Source of the DNA: an uncultured Collinsella sp.
GTDB lineage: Bacteria > Actinomycetota > Coriobacteriia > Coriobacteriales > Coriobacteriaceae
DNA length: 20,041 nucleotides
Assembly: GCA_937989875.1 (NCBI GenBank)
Contig: CALKBO010000051.1
Coordinates: 1-20,041 of the forward strand
Reading direction: 5' to 3'
Of the stretch, positions 6,880-14,689 are shown in pieces. Within the stretch, counting starts at the first letter, position 1. Every line of letters begins with the position of its first letter. The notes under the pieces are model-generated. The model was not told the origin of the DNA. It made no database searches and saw nothing but the letters and a program-made list of their open reading frames with translations. The position numbers were made by a program, and so were the translations under genes.

Positions 6880-7470
6880 ATGGAACAGACGGCCCGGCGC
6901 CAAGAGCAGCTGCCGGGCGCATTTAACGGCGCCACCACCAACAGCCAGCACGGCCGCGTCCGCTGGTATCTGGTCCACACCCCCAATGGAAAAGAGCGCG
7001 AGACCTGCGAAAAGGTCCGCTGCATTATCCCGCACAACCTTATGCAGGACGCTTTTGTGATGCAAAAGGAGTTCTGGTTTAAACGGGACGGCGCCTGGTC
7101 GCTCCAAACCAAACCCATGTACAAGGAATATTTCTTCGTCGCCACGCACGATGCCGCCGCGCTCGATAGGGCTTTGGCCCAGCTGAGCTTTGGCTGTCGC
7201 ATCGCCGGCAGTAGGGAGCGGGCGTACATGCCCATGCCGGATGATGCGCAGGATTGGTACCGCAGCGTGCTGGACGACGACGGCGTGGTGCGCAACAGCG
7301 TCGCGCGCATAGAAGACGGCGTGCTGCACATAGAGCAGGGCCCTTTGGTGGGGCAAGAGGCCCGTGTAAAGAAGATTGACCGTCATAAGCGCTGGTGCCT
7401 GGTAGACGTGGGCGAGGGCGACTCCACATTTAGGGAGCTGCTGCCGCTCGACGTTCCCAGCAAAACGTAA
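6880..7470 (+). CDS. loaP: NusG-paralogue transcription antiterminator, LoaP type
   Basis: A 196-residue protein. A NusG N-terminal (NGN) domain spans about residues 27-107, opening with RWYLVHTPNGKERETCEKV and containing MYKEYFFV, the equivalent of the NusG YFPGYVFV strand. A KOW motif follows at about 154-178 (GPLVGQEARVKKIDRHKRW). A polar tail of about 25 residues precedes the NGN domain. Specialised NusG paralogues of the LoaP group bind elongating RNA polymerase and let it read through terminators in long polysaccharide or antibiotic operons. Its position as first gene of a 12-kb capsule array fits this exactly. ATG 6880 has AGGGGG at a good distance; an in-frame GTG at 6847 would put the start inside a hairpin and lacks a site. 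UpxY or RfaH-like naming is the alternative. Confidence 0.78.
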   Translation: MEQTARRQEQLPGAFNGATTNSQHGRVRWYLVHTPNGKERETCEKVRCIIPHNLMQDAFVMQKEFWFKRDGAWSLQTKPMYKEYFFVATHDAAALDRALAQLSFGCRIAGSRERAYMPMPDDAQDWYRSVLDDDGVVRNSVARIEDGVLHIEQGPLVGQEARVKKIDRHKRWCLVDVGEGDSTFRELLPLDVPSKT

Positions 7471-7550
7471 AGGGAGACGGTGTACCGGCTGTTCGCTCGC
7501 ATTTCTTGAATTTACCGATTGGGGGATTCCTGGGGAACGGGGACGTAAGT

Positions 7551-8306
7551 ATGACTATCGCTGCTAAAGAGGTAACAGAGACAAATGCGCCCGCGGGGGC
7601 GGCGCTGATTGCTCAGGCCATGGACCGGCGTGAGGGCGTCGGCCGCAACAGGGCCATGCAATCCATCATGGACTGCGATCGTTCGCGCCTAGCCTACCGC
7701 ACCGTTAAGCGCGCGTTCGACATTGTGTTCAGCGGTGTTGTGCTCGTGGTCATCGCGATTCCCGGCCTTGTGCTCGCGGCACTCATCCGCCTGGAGAGCG
7801 AGGGCAGCCCCTTCTACAGCCAGATTCGCGTGGGACAGACCCGCCCCGACGGTAGCCTGACCACCTTCCGCATGTGGAAGTTCCGTTCCATGTACAAGGA
7901 CGCCGACGAGCGTCTCGCCGAGCTCAAGGGGCAGAACGAGATCGCCGGCGCCATGTTCAAAATGAAGGAGGACCCCCGCGTCACCAAGATCGGGAAGTTC
8001 ATCCGCAAGCACTCCATCGACGAGTTCCCGCAGTTTCTGAACGTGTTCCTGGGCCAGATGTCCGTCGTGGGTCCGCGCCCGCCGCTGCCCAACGAGGTTG
8101 CAGAGTACACCGAGTACGACCTGCAGCGCCTGGCCGTGAAGCCGGGAATTACCGGCTGGTGGCAGATTACGGAGCGCAACTCGACCGGATTCGACGGGAT
8201 GGTTCGTCGCGACCTGGAATACATTGCGCGACGCGGGTTCCTCACCGATTTGAGAATTATCGCCCTCACCATCATCGAAGTGATCACGGGAAAGGGTGCG
8301 TGCTAG
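7551..8306 (+). CDS. Undecaprenyl-phosphate sugar-1-phosphate transferase (initiating enzyme)
   Basis: A 251-residue bacterial sugar transferase (Pfam Bac_transf family). It moves a sugar-1-phosphate from a nucleotide sugar to undecaprenyl phosphate at the inner leaflet, starting the repeat unit. A disordered N-terminus of about 45 residues precedes KRAFDIVFSG and a re-entrant membrane helix (about 56-80). FRMWKFRSM lies at 106-114, the catalytic Asp-Glu pair at 157-158 (SIDEFPQ), GPRPPLPNE at 174-182, and KPGITGWWQI at 197-206. It has the short, single-helix form with only the catalytic domain. ATG 7551 follows a GGGGAC site; a TTG at 7506 in frame is less likely. The sugar cannot be read from sequence; galactose or glucose is common in this subgroup. 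No terminator separates it from loaP. Confidence 0.9.
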   Translation: MTIAAKEVTETNAPAGAALIAQAMDRREGVGRNRAMQSIMDCDRSRLAYRTVKRAFDIVFSGVVLVVIAIPGLVLAALIRLESEGSPFYSQIRVGQTRPDGSLTTFRMWKFRSMYKDADERLAELKGQNEIAGAMFKMKEDPRVTKIGKFIRKHSIDEFPQFLNVFLGQMSVVGPRPPLPNEVAEYTEYDLQRLAVKPGITGWWQITERNSTGFDGMVRRDLEYIARRGFLTDLRIIALTIIEVITGKGAC

Positions 8307-8774
8307 ATGGATCTTTCAAATGCCAAAGTTTGTATCCCGAGTTCAAGTGGAGGACATCTGACTCATATGTGGCTCTTGAGGCCATTTTGGTCACAAGCTG
8401 CCGATAGGTTCTGGGTGACCTTCGATAAGGAGGACGCGAATTCTCTTCTGGAAGGGGAGCGCGTCTACCATTGCCACTATCCGACGAACCGCAACATCCC
8501 GAACCTGCTGAAGAACACGGTTCTTGCCTGGAAGGTGCTCCGTAAGGAGCGTCCCGATCTGATCATCAGCTCCGGTGCCGCGGTTGCGGTGCCGTTCTTC
8601 CTGATCGGAAAGATGTTCGGGTCCAAATGTGTCTACGTGGAGGTCTTCGACCGCGTGGACAAGCCCACGATGACCGGTCGCATGCTCAACGGCGTGGCCG
8701 ACCTATTCGTAGTGCAGTGGCCAGAACAGCTCGATGTCTACAAGAACGCCGTTGACCTCGGCTCTATCTTCTAG
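8307..8774 (+). CDS. PssD/Cps14F-like (Alg14 family) glycosyltransferase subunit
   Basis: A 155-residue homologue of Alg14/PssD/EpsE. It has the GGHL glycine motif at residues 15-18 (SSSGGHLTHMWLL) and a GAAVAVPFFLIGKMFG membrane-associating stretch. VYVEVFDRVDKPTMTGRM and FVVQWPEQLDVYKNA near the end are typical of this family. Alg14-type proteins anchor and activate the catalytic Alg13-type subunit. The pair adds the second sugar to the lipid-linked first sugar. The ATG abuts the stop of the sugar transferase gene with no gap, and the next gene encodes the predicted partner 12 bases later, which confirms the pairing. Confidence 0.88.
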   Translation: MDLSNAKVCIPSSSGGHLTHMWLLRPFWSQAADRFWVTFDKEDANSLLEGERVYHCHYPTNRNIPNLLKNTVLAWKVLRKERPDLIISSGAAVAVPFFLIGKMFGSKCVYVEVFDRVDKPTMTGRMLNGVADLFVVQWPEQLDVYKNAVDLGSIF

Positions 8775-8786
8775 GGAGGGACGCGC

Positions 8787-9272
8787 ATGATATTCGTGAC
8801 CGTGGGCACCCACGAGCAGCAGTTCGACCGCCTGGTCAAGGCGGTTGACGATCTCAAGGCAGACGGGACACTCGTTGAGCCCGTCTATATCCAGACGGGT
8901 TACTCGACGTACGAGCCCGTCCACTGCGCCCACTCGCAGTTCGTGCCGTTTCGACAGATGAAGAGCTACATGGAGGGTGCCGATGTGGTGATCACGCACG
9001 GCGGCCCCTCAAGCTTCATCGAGGCCATGGCTGCAGGCAAGGTACCCGTCGTTGTGCCCCGCAGGGGCGACCTTGACGAGCACGTGAACAACCATCAGGC
9101 CGACTTCGTGCGCATCGTCGCGGAGCGTCAAGGCGGAATCGTGCCCGTCTACGACGTGATGGACCTTTCCGCCGCCATCGAGCGCGCCCGCAAGCTCTCG
9201 CGCGGCGTCACTTTTAAGAGCCACAACGCCGAGTTCTGCCGAGAGCTCGAGAGACTGATAGAAGGAATTTAA
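8787..9272 (+). CDS. PssE/Cps14G-like (Alg13 family, GT28 C-domain) glycosyltransferase
   Basis: A 161-residue catalytic half of a split GT28-type transferase. It opens with IFVTVGTHEQQFDRLV and carries the donor-binding motif THGGPSSFIEAMAAGKVPVV (70-89), then PRRGDLDEHVNNHQ (91-104). These features match Alg13/PssE/Cps14G. Together with the upstream Alg14-like protein it would transfer the second sugar of the repeat unit on the cytoplasmic face of the membrane. A GGAGGG ribosome-binding site occupies the 12-base gap after the previous stop. The GC is still high here, as in the core genome, so this front block looks conserved. Confidence 0.9.
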   Translation: MIFVTVGTHEQQFDRLVKAVDDLKADGTLVEPVYIQTGYSTYEPVHCAHSQFVPFRQMKSYMEGADVVITHGGPSSFIEAMAAGKVPVVVPRRGDLDEHVNNHQADFVRIVAERQGGIVPVYDVMDLSAAIERARKLSRGVTFKSHNAEFCRELERLIEGI

Positions 9273-9276
9273 CCGC

Positions 9277-10407
9277 ATGACTAAACCCCGCGCCGGCATA
9301 CTTAGTATGCAGAGGATCTACAACTACGGGTCCTTCCTGCAGGCTTTCGGCCTGAAGTCTATCCTGGAGTCCCTTGGCTGCGATGTGCAGTTCGTTGACT
9401 ATGAGCCTGGCAAGTGCCTGGTCACGTCCCCGTCATCGAAGAAGGGCGTCGCTCGCAAGGCGGAGAAGGCCCTCGAGGTATTCCGTTACGACGCTCCGCT
9501 CAGGGACAAGTTCGCCTTCATCCGCTACAAACGCACCTACGCCCAGCGCTTCTACCCGATGCTCGGCGTCACTGAGGAGCCCAACCTTGACCCTGACATC
9601 GACCTCTTGGTCATCGGCAGCGACGAGGTGTTCAACTGCGTGCAGGATAACGCTAATGTCGGCTTCACGCCCGCGCTTTTCGGCACCGGATCGCGCGCCG
9701 GACGTAAGGTGACCTACGCCGCTTCCTTCGGCAACACCACGCTCGATAAGCTTGACCGTTACGGCAAGCGCGAAGAGGTCGCGGGCTACCTCAAGCGTCT
9801 CGACGCCGTCTCCGCTCGCGATGCCAACACCGGCGCCATTGTCGAGTCGCTTACGGGGGAAGCACCGGCCTACAACTTGGACCCGGTGCTCGCCTACGAC
9901 TATTTTGGCGAGTGCAGGTTGATTCCCGCCGAGGTCGACGAGGACCGCTATATGATCGCATATGGCTACTCAGGCCGTCTCACGGCCGAGGAGTGCGCCG
10001 CCGTGCGCGCCTATGCCGATCAGCACGGTCTCAAGGTGCTCAATATCGGTGGGGTGCAGGGCGTCTGTGATCGCTTCGTGGATTGCTCGCCTTTTGAGGT
10101 GCTCGCCTACTTCAAGCATGCGGATGCCGTGGTAACCGACACGTTCCATGGCACCATTTTCTCGACGATCGCCCACACGCCTTTTGCAACGTTCGTACGT
10201 AGCTCGGGCTATGGTAACTCGCAGAAGCTGAATGATTTGCTCGATCGTCTCGGACTGCTGGACCACGTTGCATCGCTTGAACAGCTCCCTCAGAAGTTGA
10301 GCGCTCATGTCGATTGGAGCTCCGTAGATGATCGCATCGAGCAAGAGCGGAAAAAGACTTACAGCTATCTTTGTGAGCAGATCGCGACTGCAGTTGAGGG
10401 GCGATAG
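9277..10407 (+). CDS. Polysaccharide pyruvyl transferase family protein
   Basis: A 376-residue protein of the polysaccharide pyruvyl transferase family (CsaB/WcaK/Pfam PS_pyruv_trans). Visible signatures are AGILSMQRIYNYGSFLQAFG at the N-terminus, DLLVIGSDEVFN, VTYAASFGNT, VSARDANTGAIVE, and late VVTDTFHGTIFS with a FHGT motif. Such enzymes use phosphoenolpyruvate to place a pyruvate ketal on a sugar, adding negative charge to the polymer. Some members in glycan loci do related chemistry, so the acceptor is unknown. ATG 9277 has GAAGGA upstream, overlapping the end of the previous gene. It is the last gene with core-like GC; the composition drops just after it. Confidence 0.88.
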   Translation: MTKPRAGILSMQRIYNYGSFLQAFGLKSILESLGCDVQFVDYEPGKCLVTSPSSKKGVARKAEKALEVFRYDAPLRDKFAFIRYKRTYAQRFYPMLGVTEEPNLDPDIDLLVIGSDEVFNCVQDNANVGFTPALFGTGSRAGRKVTYAASFGNTTLDKLDRYGKREEVAGYLKRLDAVSARDANTGAIVESLTGEAPAYNLDPVLAYDYFGECRLIPAEVDEDRYMIAYGYSGRLTAEECAAVRAYADQHGLKVLNIGGVQGVCDRFVDCSPFEVLAYFKHADAVVTDTFHGTIFSTIAHTPFATFVRSSGYGNSQKLNDLLDRLGLLDHVASLEQLPQKLSAHVDWSSVDDRIEQERKKTYSYLCEQIATAVEGR

Positions 10408-10408
10408 C

Positions 10409-10915
10409 GTGAAGTTAAAATCTCTCGCAATCAGGCTGGCTCGAACTGTACAGGGCTGGCATGTAGCGCTCCCGTTTCGTGTCGATATCCTTAGAGCTAC
10501 CGGTTTAGATATTCATCCTACCGTTTTAATTCGCAGCAATGTTCTATTTCAGGTGAAAGAGCTCGAGGTTGGACCGAACGCCTTTATTGGAAACGGTTGC
10601 AGCTTTTATGGAAGCGTTCGGTTTCCGTGCAAAGTGACTATTGGCGAACAGACCAAGGTTGCTCCTGAGGTTATGTTCTGCTGCTCGACTCATAGCTTAG
10701 GTCTTGCCGAGCGGCGTGCTGGGGAGACATATAACCGCGATATTCATGTTGGGAAGGGCTGCTGGATTGGAACGCGTTCCACGATTTTGCCCGGTGTGAA
10801 TATTGGCAACGGATCTATTATCGCTGCTGGTGCAGTTGTCGCAAAAGATGTCCCTGCGAATTGCCTCGCGGGGGGGGTTCCTGCTCGAGTTATCAAGATG
10901 TTGGACGAAAGGTAG
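10409..10915 (+). CDS. Hexapeptide-repeat acyltransferase (O-acetyltransferase)
   Basis: A 168-residue left-handed beta-helix acyltransferase of the maa/Vat/WbbJ type. Hexapeptide turns run from about residue 40 (GLDIHPTVLI) to AKDVPANCLA. The likely catalytic His lies in CCSTHSLG, and WIGTRSTILPGVNIGNGSII and GGVPARVI are family-typical. It would acetylate a sugar of the repeat unit from acetyl-CoA. I chose GTG 10409: GAGGGG sits 7 bases upstream and the start is one base after the previous stop. An upstream in-frame ATG at 10328 would overlap the pyruvyl transferase gene by 80 bases and add residues unlike the family. A run of eight G at 10870-10877 encodes part of AGGVP and could slip. Confidence 0.85.
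   Translation: MKLKSLAIRLARTVQGWHVALPFRVDILRATGLDIHPTVLIRSNVLFQVKELEVGPNAFIGNGCSFYGSVRFPCKVTIGEQTKVAPEVMFCCSTHSLGLAERRAGETYNRDIHVGKGCWIGTRSTILPGVNIGNGSIIAAGAVVAKDVPANCLAGGVPARVIKMLDER
10870..10877 (+). repeat. G8 homopolymer in acyltransferase gene
   Basis: Eight consecutive G lie within the low-GC cassette, about 40 bases before the acyltransferase stop codon. It encodes a Gly pair with the rare-looking GGG codons. Runs of this length can change by slippage, which here would alter only the C-terminal 14 or so residues. Confidence 0.8.
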
Positions 10916-10921
10916 CCTAGT

Positions 10922-11935
10922 TTGAGTGCTGTTGTAGCAAAAGATATAAAAGTTACGGTCATTGTCCCTGTTTACAACGTTGCTAACTACGTTTCACAGT
11001 GCGTTGAATCTATCCTTGCTCAGTCTTATAAAAATCTGGATATCATTCTCGTCGACGATGGCTCCACTGATGGCTCAGGTGCGATATGCGACGCATTCAC
11101 TGCTTTAGACGAACGTGTGCGTGTTTTTCATTTTGAAAATGCTGGCGTTAGCGCTGCTCGCAACAGGGGCATTAAGGAATCTTGCGGAGAGTGGATTTGT
11201 TTCGTTGACGGTGACGATCGCGTCTTTCCCGACTATGTTGAATGTATGCTCAATTTGGCACTTGAAAAAGGCGCTGAAGTTGTGAGTACGACCGAGTTTA
11301 TGTGCGACTATGATAAGGACCAGGTTGTTAATGACAAGATTGAGGTCATCACTGGACAAGAGGCTGTCCGCCGGATTCTTTGCTATAAACTGCCGATAGG
11401 TTGCAATAGTAAGCTATTCCGTAAGGTTTTCCTTGAAGAGAATGGGATTAAATTCTTTGAGGATCTTGCCGTTGGTGAAGGGTTTAATTTTAATTGCCTT
11501 GCTTTTGGACGCGCTGATAAAGTAGCCGTTTGCCGTAGGAAGATCTACTTCTATCGTAAGGACAATCCGAACAGCGTCACCACGAAGTTTAATCCCGTCA
11601 AATGGGAAAATGGTATCTATGCCATTGAGCGTATTCGTGAGAATCTTCTCGAGGAGTCGCCAGATATTCTGGTGGCGTGGCGTTACGCATGGTGGCGTAC
11701 AAACTCAGATGCCTATGACCTTATAGTTCTTTCTCATTCTGAGAAGAGCTGTCCCGAACTTTATGAGCGGACTAGAAAAATTGTCAAATCGGAGGCACTG
11801 TTCGCCTTTAAAGCCCCTGTTTCTTGTCAGGACAAGGTGCGAGCACTTGTTATGAAGGTATTCCCGAGGGCAATTCCATGGGCGATGCTTCAACGGCGTA
11901 AGCTGCATAATGTGGAAGTGGAGACTCAGGGATGA
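10922..11935 (+). CDS. GT2 family glycosyltransferase
   Basis: A 337-residue family 2 glycosyltransferase of the GT-A fold. VTVIVPVYNVANYV opens the fold at residues 11-24, ILVDDGSTDGS lies at 42-52, the donor and metal site is FVDGDDR with Asp96 and Asp98, and NAGVSAARNRG at 73-83 is the usual NxGxSxARNxG motif. The C-terminal 140 residues are variable and probably bind the acceptor. The start codon is TTG (10922), supported by GAAAGG nine bases upstream and by the lack of an in-frame ATG or GTG before the fold. It lies 6 bases after the acyltransferase stop and overlaps the next gene by four bases (ATGA). The sugar is unknown. It is a paralogue of two later GT2 genes in this locus. Confidence 0.92.
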   Translation: MSAVVAKDIKVTVIVPVYNVANYVSQCVESILAQSYKNLDIILVDDGSTDGSGAICDAFTALDERVRVFHFENAGVSAARNRGIKESCGEWICFVDGDDRVFPDYVECMLNLALEKGAEVVSTTEFMCDYDKDQVVNDKIEVITGQEAVRRILCYKLPIGCNSKLFRKVFLEENGIKFFEDLAVGEGFNFNCLAFGRADKVAVCRRKIYFYRKDNPNSVTTKFNPVKWENGIYAIERIRENLLEESPDILVAWRYAWWRTNSDAYDLIVLSHSEKSCPELYERTRKIVKSEALFAFKAPVSCQDKVRALVMKVFPRAIPWAMLQRRKLHNVEVETQG

Positions 11936-13044
11936 GTGCAGTTAAGGTGCTTCTCGTCTGTACGGGAGGAATCAAGAACGATGGAATTACATCATGGGCT
12001 ATACAGACGTTCGGAGCCATGGATAAGGCCGGTCTTGATTTAACAGCCGTTGCATGGGAAGACTCGCCTGGGGATGCAGTCGAAAGGGTCGAATGTGCTG
12101 GCTTCACGGTTATTCGGCTTCCAAATAGAAAAACCCATCTGAGAGAGTATCTACATTCTTTTGATGAATTGCTTGAGCAGGGATTTGACGTGGTTCATGC
12201 GTGTGGGAGCAGCTCTCTCTTGGGGATGGAGCTTTCGCTCGCGAAGCGTGCTGGAACGTGGATGCGAATTGCGCATTCTCATAATACGGTATGTTCCCAT
12301 CGCGTGGCTGATAGGATTCTAAGGCCCTTACTCTACAATGCTGCAACTGACTTGATTGCCTGTGGGGTGGATGCTGGCAGATGGCTTTTCGCAAAAAGGG
12401 GATTCAGTGTTATCCCCAACGGTAAGGATCCCGTTTCATTCCGATTTGATTCTGCCAAGCGTCAAAGGGCTCGCGAGATGCTTGATATCAACGATGACAC
12501 CATTGCTATCGGTCATGTGGGACGAATTAACGAACAAAAGAATCATTCGTTTTTACTTAACGTATTTAAGTCGTTTCTTACAAGCAACAGCGAGGCTCGT
12601 CTGTATTTAATTGGTGATGATGGCGGACTAATGAGCGAAGTTCGAAAACGGGTCAGAGAGCTTGGCTTGCAGGACAAAGTCTTGTTTCTTGGACGCCGTA
12701 CTGATGTCTCCGAACTGCTTAATGGTATGGACTGCATGGTGTTTCCTTCGTTGTACGAGGGCTTTCCAAATGTCGTAGTTGAATGGCAGTACAACGGCCT
12801 TCCCTGTGTGATCTCCGATACCATTACTGATGAGTGCGCCGTGACACCATTAGTTGATCGCATATCGCTCAAGAAATCTCCTGATGATTGGGCTGCTGTA
12901 GTTGAACGTAAACTGTCCTACTCTGATCGTGCTAACGATTCGACACGGGCTTCGGAAGCTCTTCGAGCGTCTGGCTATGACGTGAATGAAAACGCAAAGA
13001 TGCTCAAGCGTCTTTATTTAAAGGGCGTGGAGAGGAATAAGTAA
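11932..13044 (+). CDS. GT4 family glycosyltransferase
   Basis: A 370-residue GT-B fold transferase. The N-terminal half has VLLVCTGGIKNDGITSW, WMRIAHSHNTVCS and DLIACGVDAGRWLF, a pattern typical of the CapH/EpsF subgroup. The C-terminal half has IPNGKDP (161-167), IGHVGRINEQKNHSFLL (193-209) and the donor-phosphate E-x7-E motif EGFPNVVVE (Glu276 and Glu284). It is a retaining enzyme by family, acting at the cytoplasmic face. The ATG overlaps the previous stop as ATGA, and the gene's own stop overlaps the next ATG as TAATG, so translation is likely coupled on both sides. Confidence 0.93.
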   Translation: MSAVKVLLVCTGGIKNDGITSWAIQTFGAMDKAGLDLTAVAWEDSPGDAVERVECAGFTVIRLPNRKTHLREYLHSFDELLEQGFDVVHACGSSSLLGMELSLAKRAGTWMRIAHSHNTVCSHRVADRILRPLLYNAATDLIACGVDAGRWLFAKRGFSVIPNGKDPVSFRFDSAKRQRAREMLDINDDTIAIGHVGRINEQKNHSFLLNVFKSFLTSNSEARLYLIGDDGGLMSEVRKRVRELGLQDKVLFLGRRTDVSELLNGMDCMVFPSLYEGFPNVVVEWQYNGLPCVISDTITDECAVTPLVDRISLKKSPDDWAAVVERKLSYSDRANDSTRASEALRASGYDVNENAKMLKRLYLKGVERNK

Positions 13045-13643
13045 TGAATCCAGTGAAATGGGGGGCTAGCGCTTTACGCGTGCTGGTAGCGAAAGTTCGA
13101 CTAGGCGGTAGGCTTAGAATAGATCGTGGATCTAAGCCAGTTTATCTTGGTCGTGGCGTGCGGCTTATGGTTAAACCTAATGGGCAAATTCATTTTGGCG
13201 CTGGTGCTTACATTGATGACTACTCGCGTCTTCAAGCGGACGATGGTGCGTCTTTGCATATTGGTAGCTATGCTTACTTAAACACTAATTGCCGCATTGT
13301 TGCAGCTGAGAACATCGAAATCGGATCCCATACCATGCTTGGCCCAAATGTATGCGTTTATGACCATGACCACGTGTTTGACGAGGACGGCGTTCACGGT
13401 GATTTGAAGTCTTCGCCTATTCACCTTGGCGAGCGCTGCTGGATTGCTGCGAATTCTCTTGTTACCCGTGGTGTAGAGATTGCGGACAATATTCTTATTG
13501 GGGGGGCGTCTGTAGTTACTGATTCCTTGTTGGAGCCGGGCGTCTACGTTGGTACCCCTGCGCGACTAATCAAACGCCTTTCTGATGAAAACCGGTGCGT
13601 TATTGATGGGAAAAAAGCTGAAAGTGATGGGAACCGTGTCTAA
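13044..13643 (+). CDS. Hexapeptide-repeat acyltransferase (O-acetyltransferase)
   Basis: A 199-residue beta-helix acyltransferase. After a basic N-terminus of about 25 residues (VAKVRLGGRLRIDRG), hexapeptide turns include AENIEIGSHTMLGPNVCVYD. The active region is YDHDHVFD with several histidines, and WIAANSLVTRGVEIADNILI plus VGTPARLIKRL close the fold. It is wider than the first acyltransferase and of the colanic acid acetyltransferase type. The ATG overlaps the GT4 stop by one base. Two G-runs lie in the gene: G6 at 13060-13065, near codon 6, and G7 at 13500-13506. Slippage at the first would abolish the protein. Confidence 0.9.
   Translation: MNPVKWGASALRVLVAKVRLGGRLRIDRGSKPVYLGRGVRLMVKPNGQIHFGAGAYIDDYSRLQADDGASLHIGSYAYLNTNCRIVAAENIEIGSHTMLGPNVCVYDHDHVFDEDGVHGDLKSSPIHLGERCWIAANSLVTRGVEIADNILIGGASVVTDSLLEPGVYVGTPARLIKRLSDENRCVIDGKKAESDGNRV
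13060..13065 (+). repeat. G6 run near the acyltransferase start
   Basis: Six consecutive G at codons 6-7 of the second acyltransferase gene. This is a short run, listed because an early frameshift there would be null and because the same gene has a G7 run later. Confidence 0.6.
13500..13506 (+). repeat. G7 homopolymer in acyltransferase gene
   Basis: Seven consecutive G encode the Gly pair of LIGGAS in the second acyltransferase. It is in a structural position like that of the G8 run in the first acyltransferase: the Gly-Gly turn after the last hexapeptide coils. Confidence 0.75.
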
Positions 13644-14679
13644 TAATCTTGATATCAAAATTTCAGCCATTGTTCCCGTTTATAACGTAAAGTTGTATTT
13701 GCGACAATGCGTCGACTCCCTTCTCGCCCAAACTTATCCTTTCTTCGAAATTATTCTTGTCGATGATGGCTCAACCGATGGTTGTTCTTTGCTTTGTGAT
13801 GAGCTTGCTGCTGCTTATGCTCAAGTCCATTCAGTGCACAAAGAAAATGCTGGCCTTGGTTATGCACGTAACACTGGACTGGATAACTTATCTGAGCTAT
13901 CCGATTATGTCATGTTTATCGATTCGGATGATTGGCTTGAAGCTAATGCTGTGGAATGGCTTCTTGCCGCTATTCAGGGGGATGATGTTGACTGCGTCAT
14001 TGGTGGGCACACAAAGAAAGACTGTACCGGTAAGACTCAATTTGTCTTTCAAATGGAAAATGCTTTCTATAATGGTGAAAAAGTCAGAGATGAATTGATT
14101 CCACGTCTATGCGGCAGCGCTCCTGCCGCAAGTGACTCTATACCGATGTCCGCATGGAGTTCCCTGTTTCGGGCAGACTGCATAAGAGAAAAGGCACTGC
14201 GTTTCCCCTCCGAACGCAATATGATTTCCGAGGATTTTGTATTTAAGTTTAATTTCCTGCTGCACGCTGACCGTGTGGTCGTAAGCGATTTTACTCAGTA
14301 CTGTTACCGTACAAACCAAGGTTCTCTTACCACATCTTACAGGCCCGATCGCTTTGAGGCGTCCATGCACTTTTATCGTGAGGCTCTCCGGATGATTAGA
14401 CAGGCAGCATTGTCCCAGGAGTGTATTACACGCCTGCAGAAGACGCTATTTATCTACGTCCGCATGTGTATTCATCAAGAGACGCCGAGTCTATCGGGAA
14501 AGAGGCACTCTCAGTGTATTGCCAAGCTTAAATCTATTTTGGGAGATGGCGAGTTTCATTCTGTTCTATCTGAATTTCCTTCTAGTGAATTGCATCTCAG
14601 ACAGAGACTCTTTGTTTTTCTCTTAAAGAATAAAGCGGCTTTTCTTATTTTCTGGCTAAACAGTTTCGGTTTGATTTGA
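13627..14679 (+). CDS. GT2 family glycosyltransferase
   Basis: About 350 residues, GT-A fold. From the chosen ATG, KISAIVPVYNVKLYL lies at 11-25, ILVDDGSTDG at 43-52 and NAGLGYARNTG at 74-84. The metal site is FIDSDDW with Asp99 and Asp101. ISEDFVFKFNFLLHA near the middle is the usual acceptor-side acidic motif. The C-terminus ends in a hydrophobic stretch (FLIFWLNSFG), which might touch the membrane. The start is uncertain: ATG 13606, ATG 13627 and GTG 13636 are all in frame and overlap the end of the acyltransferase gene, and none has a strong ribosome-binding site. Starting at 13636 would give an N-terminus most like those of the sister GT2 proteins. Coupled translation from the overlapping upstream gene is likely. 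Confidence 0.88.
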   Translation: MGTVSNNLDIKISAIVPVYNVKLYLRQCVDSLLAQTYPFFEIILVDDGSTDGCSLLCDELAAAYAQVHSVHKENAGLGYARNTGLDNLSELSDYVMFIDSDDWLEANAVEWLLAAIQGDDVDCVIGGHTKKDCTGKTQFVFQMENAFYNGEKVRDELIPRLCGSAPAASDSIPMSAWSSLFRADCIREKALRFPSERNMISEDFVFKFNFLLHADRVVVSDFTQYCYRTNQGSLTTSYRPDRFEASMHFYREALRMIRQAALSQECITRLQKTLFIYVRMCIHQETPSLSGKRHSQCIAKLKSILGDGEFHSVLSEFPSSELHLRQRLFVFLLKNKAAFLIFWLNSFGLI

Positions 14680-14689
14680 GGTGTGCTGG

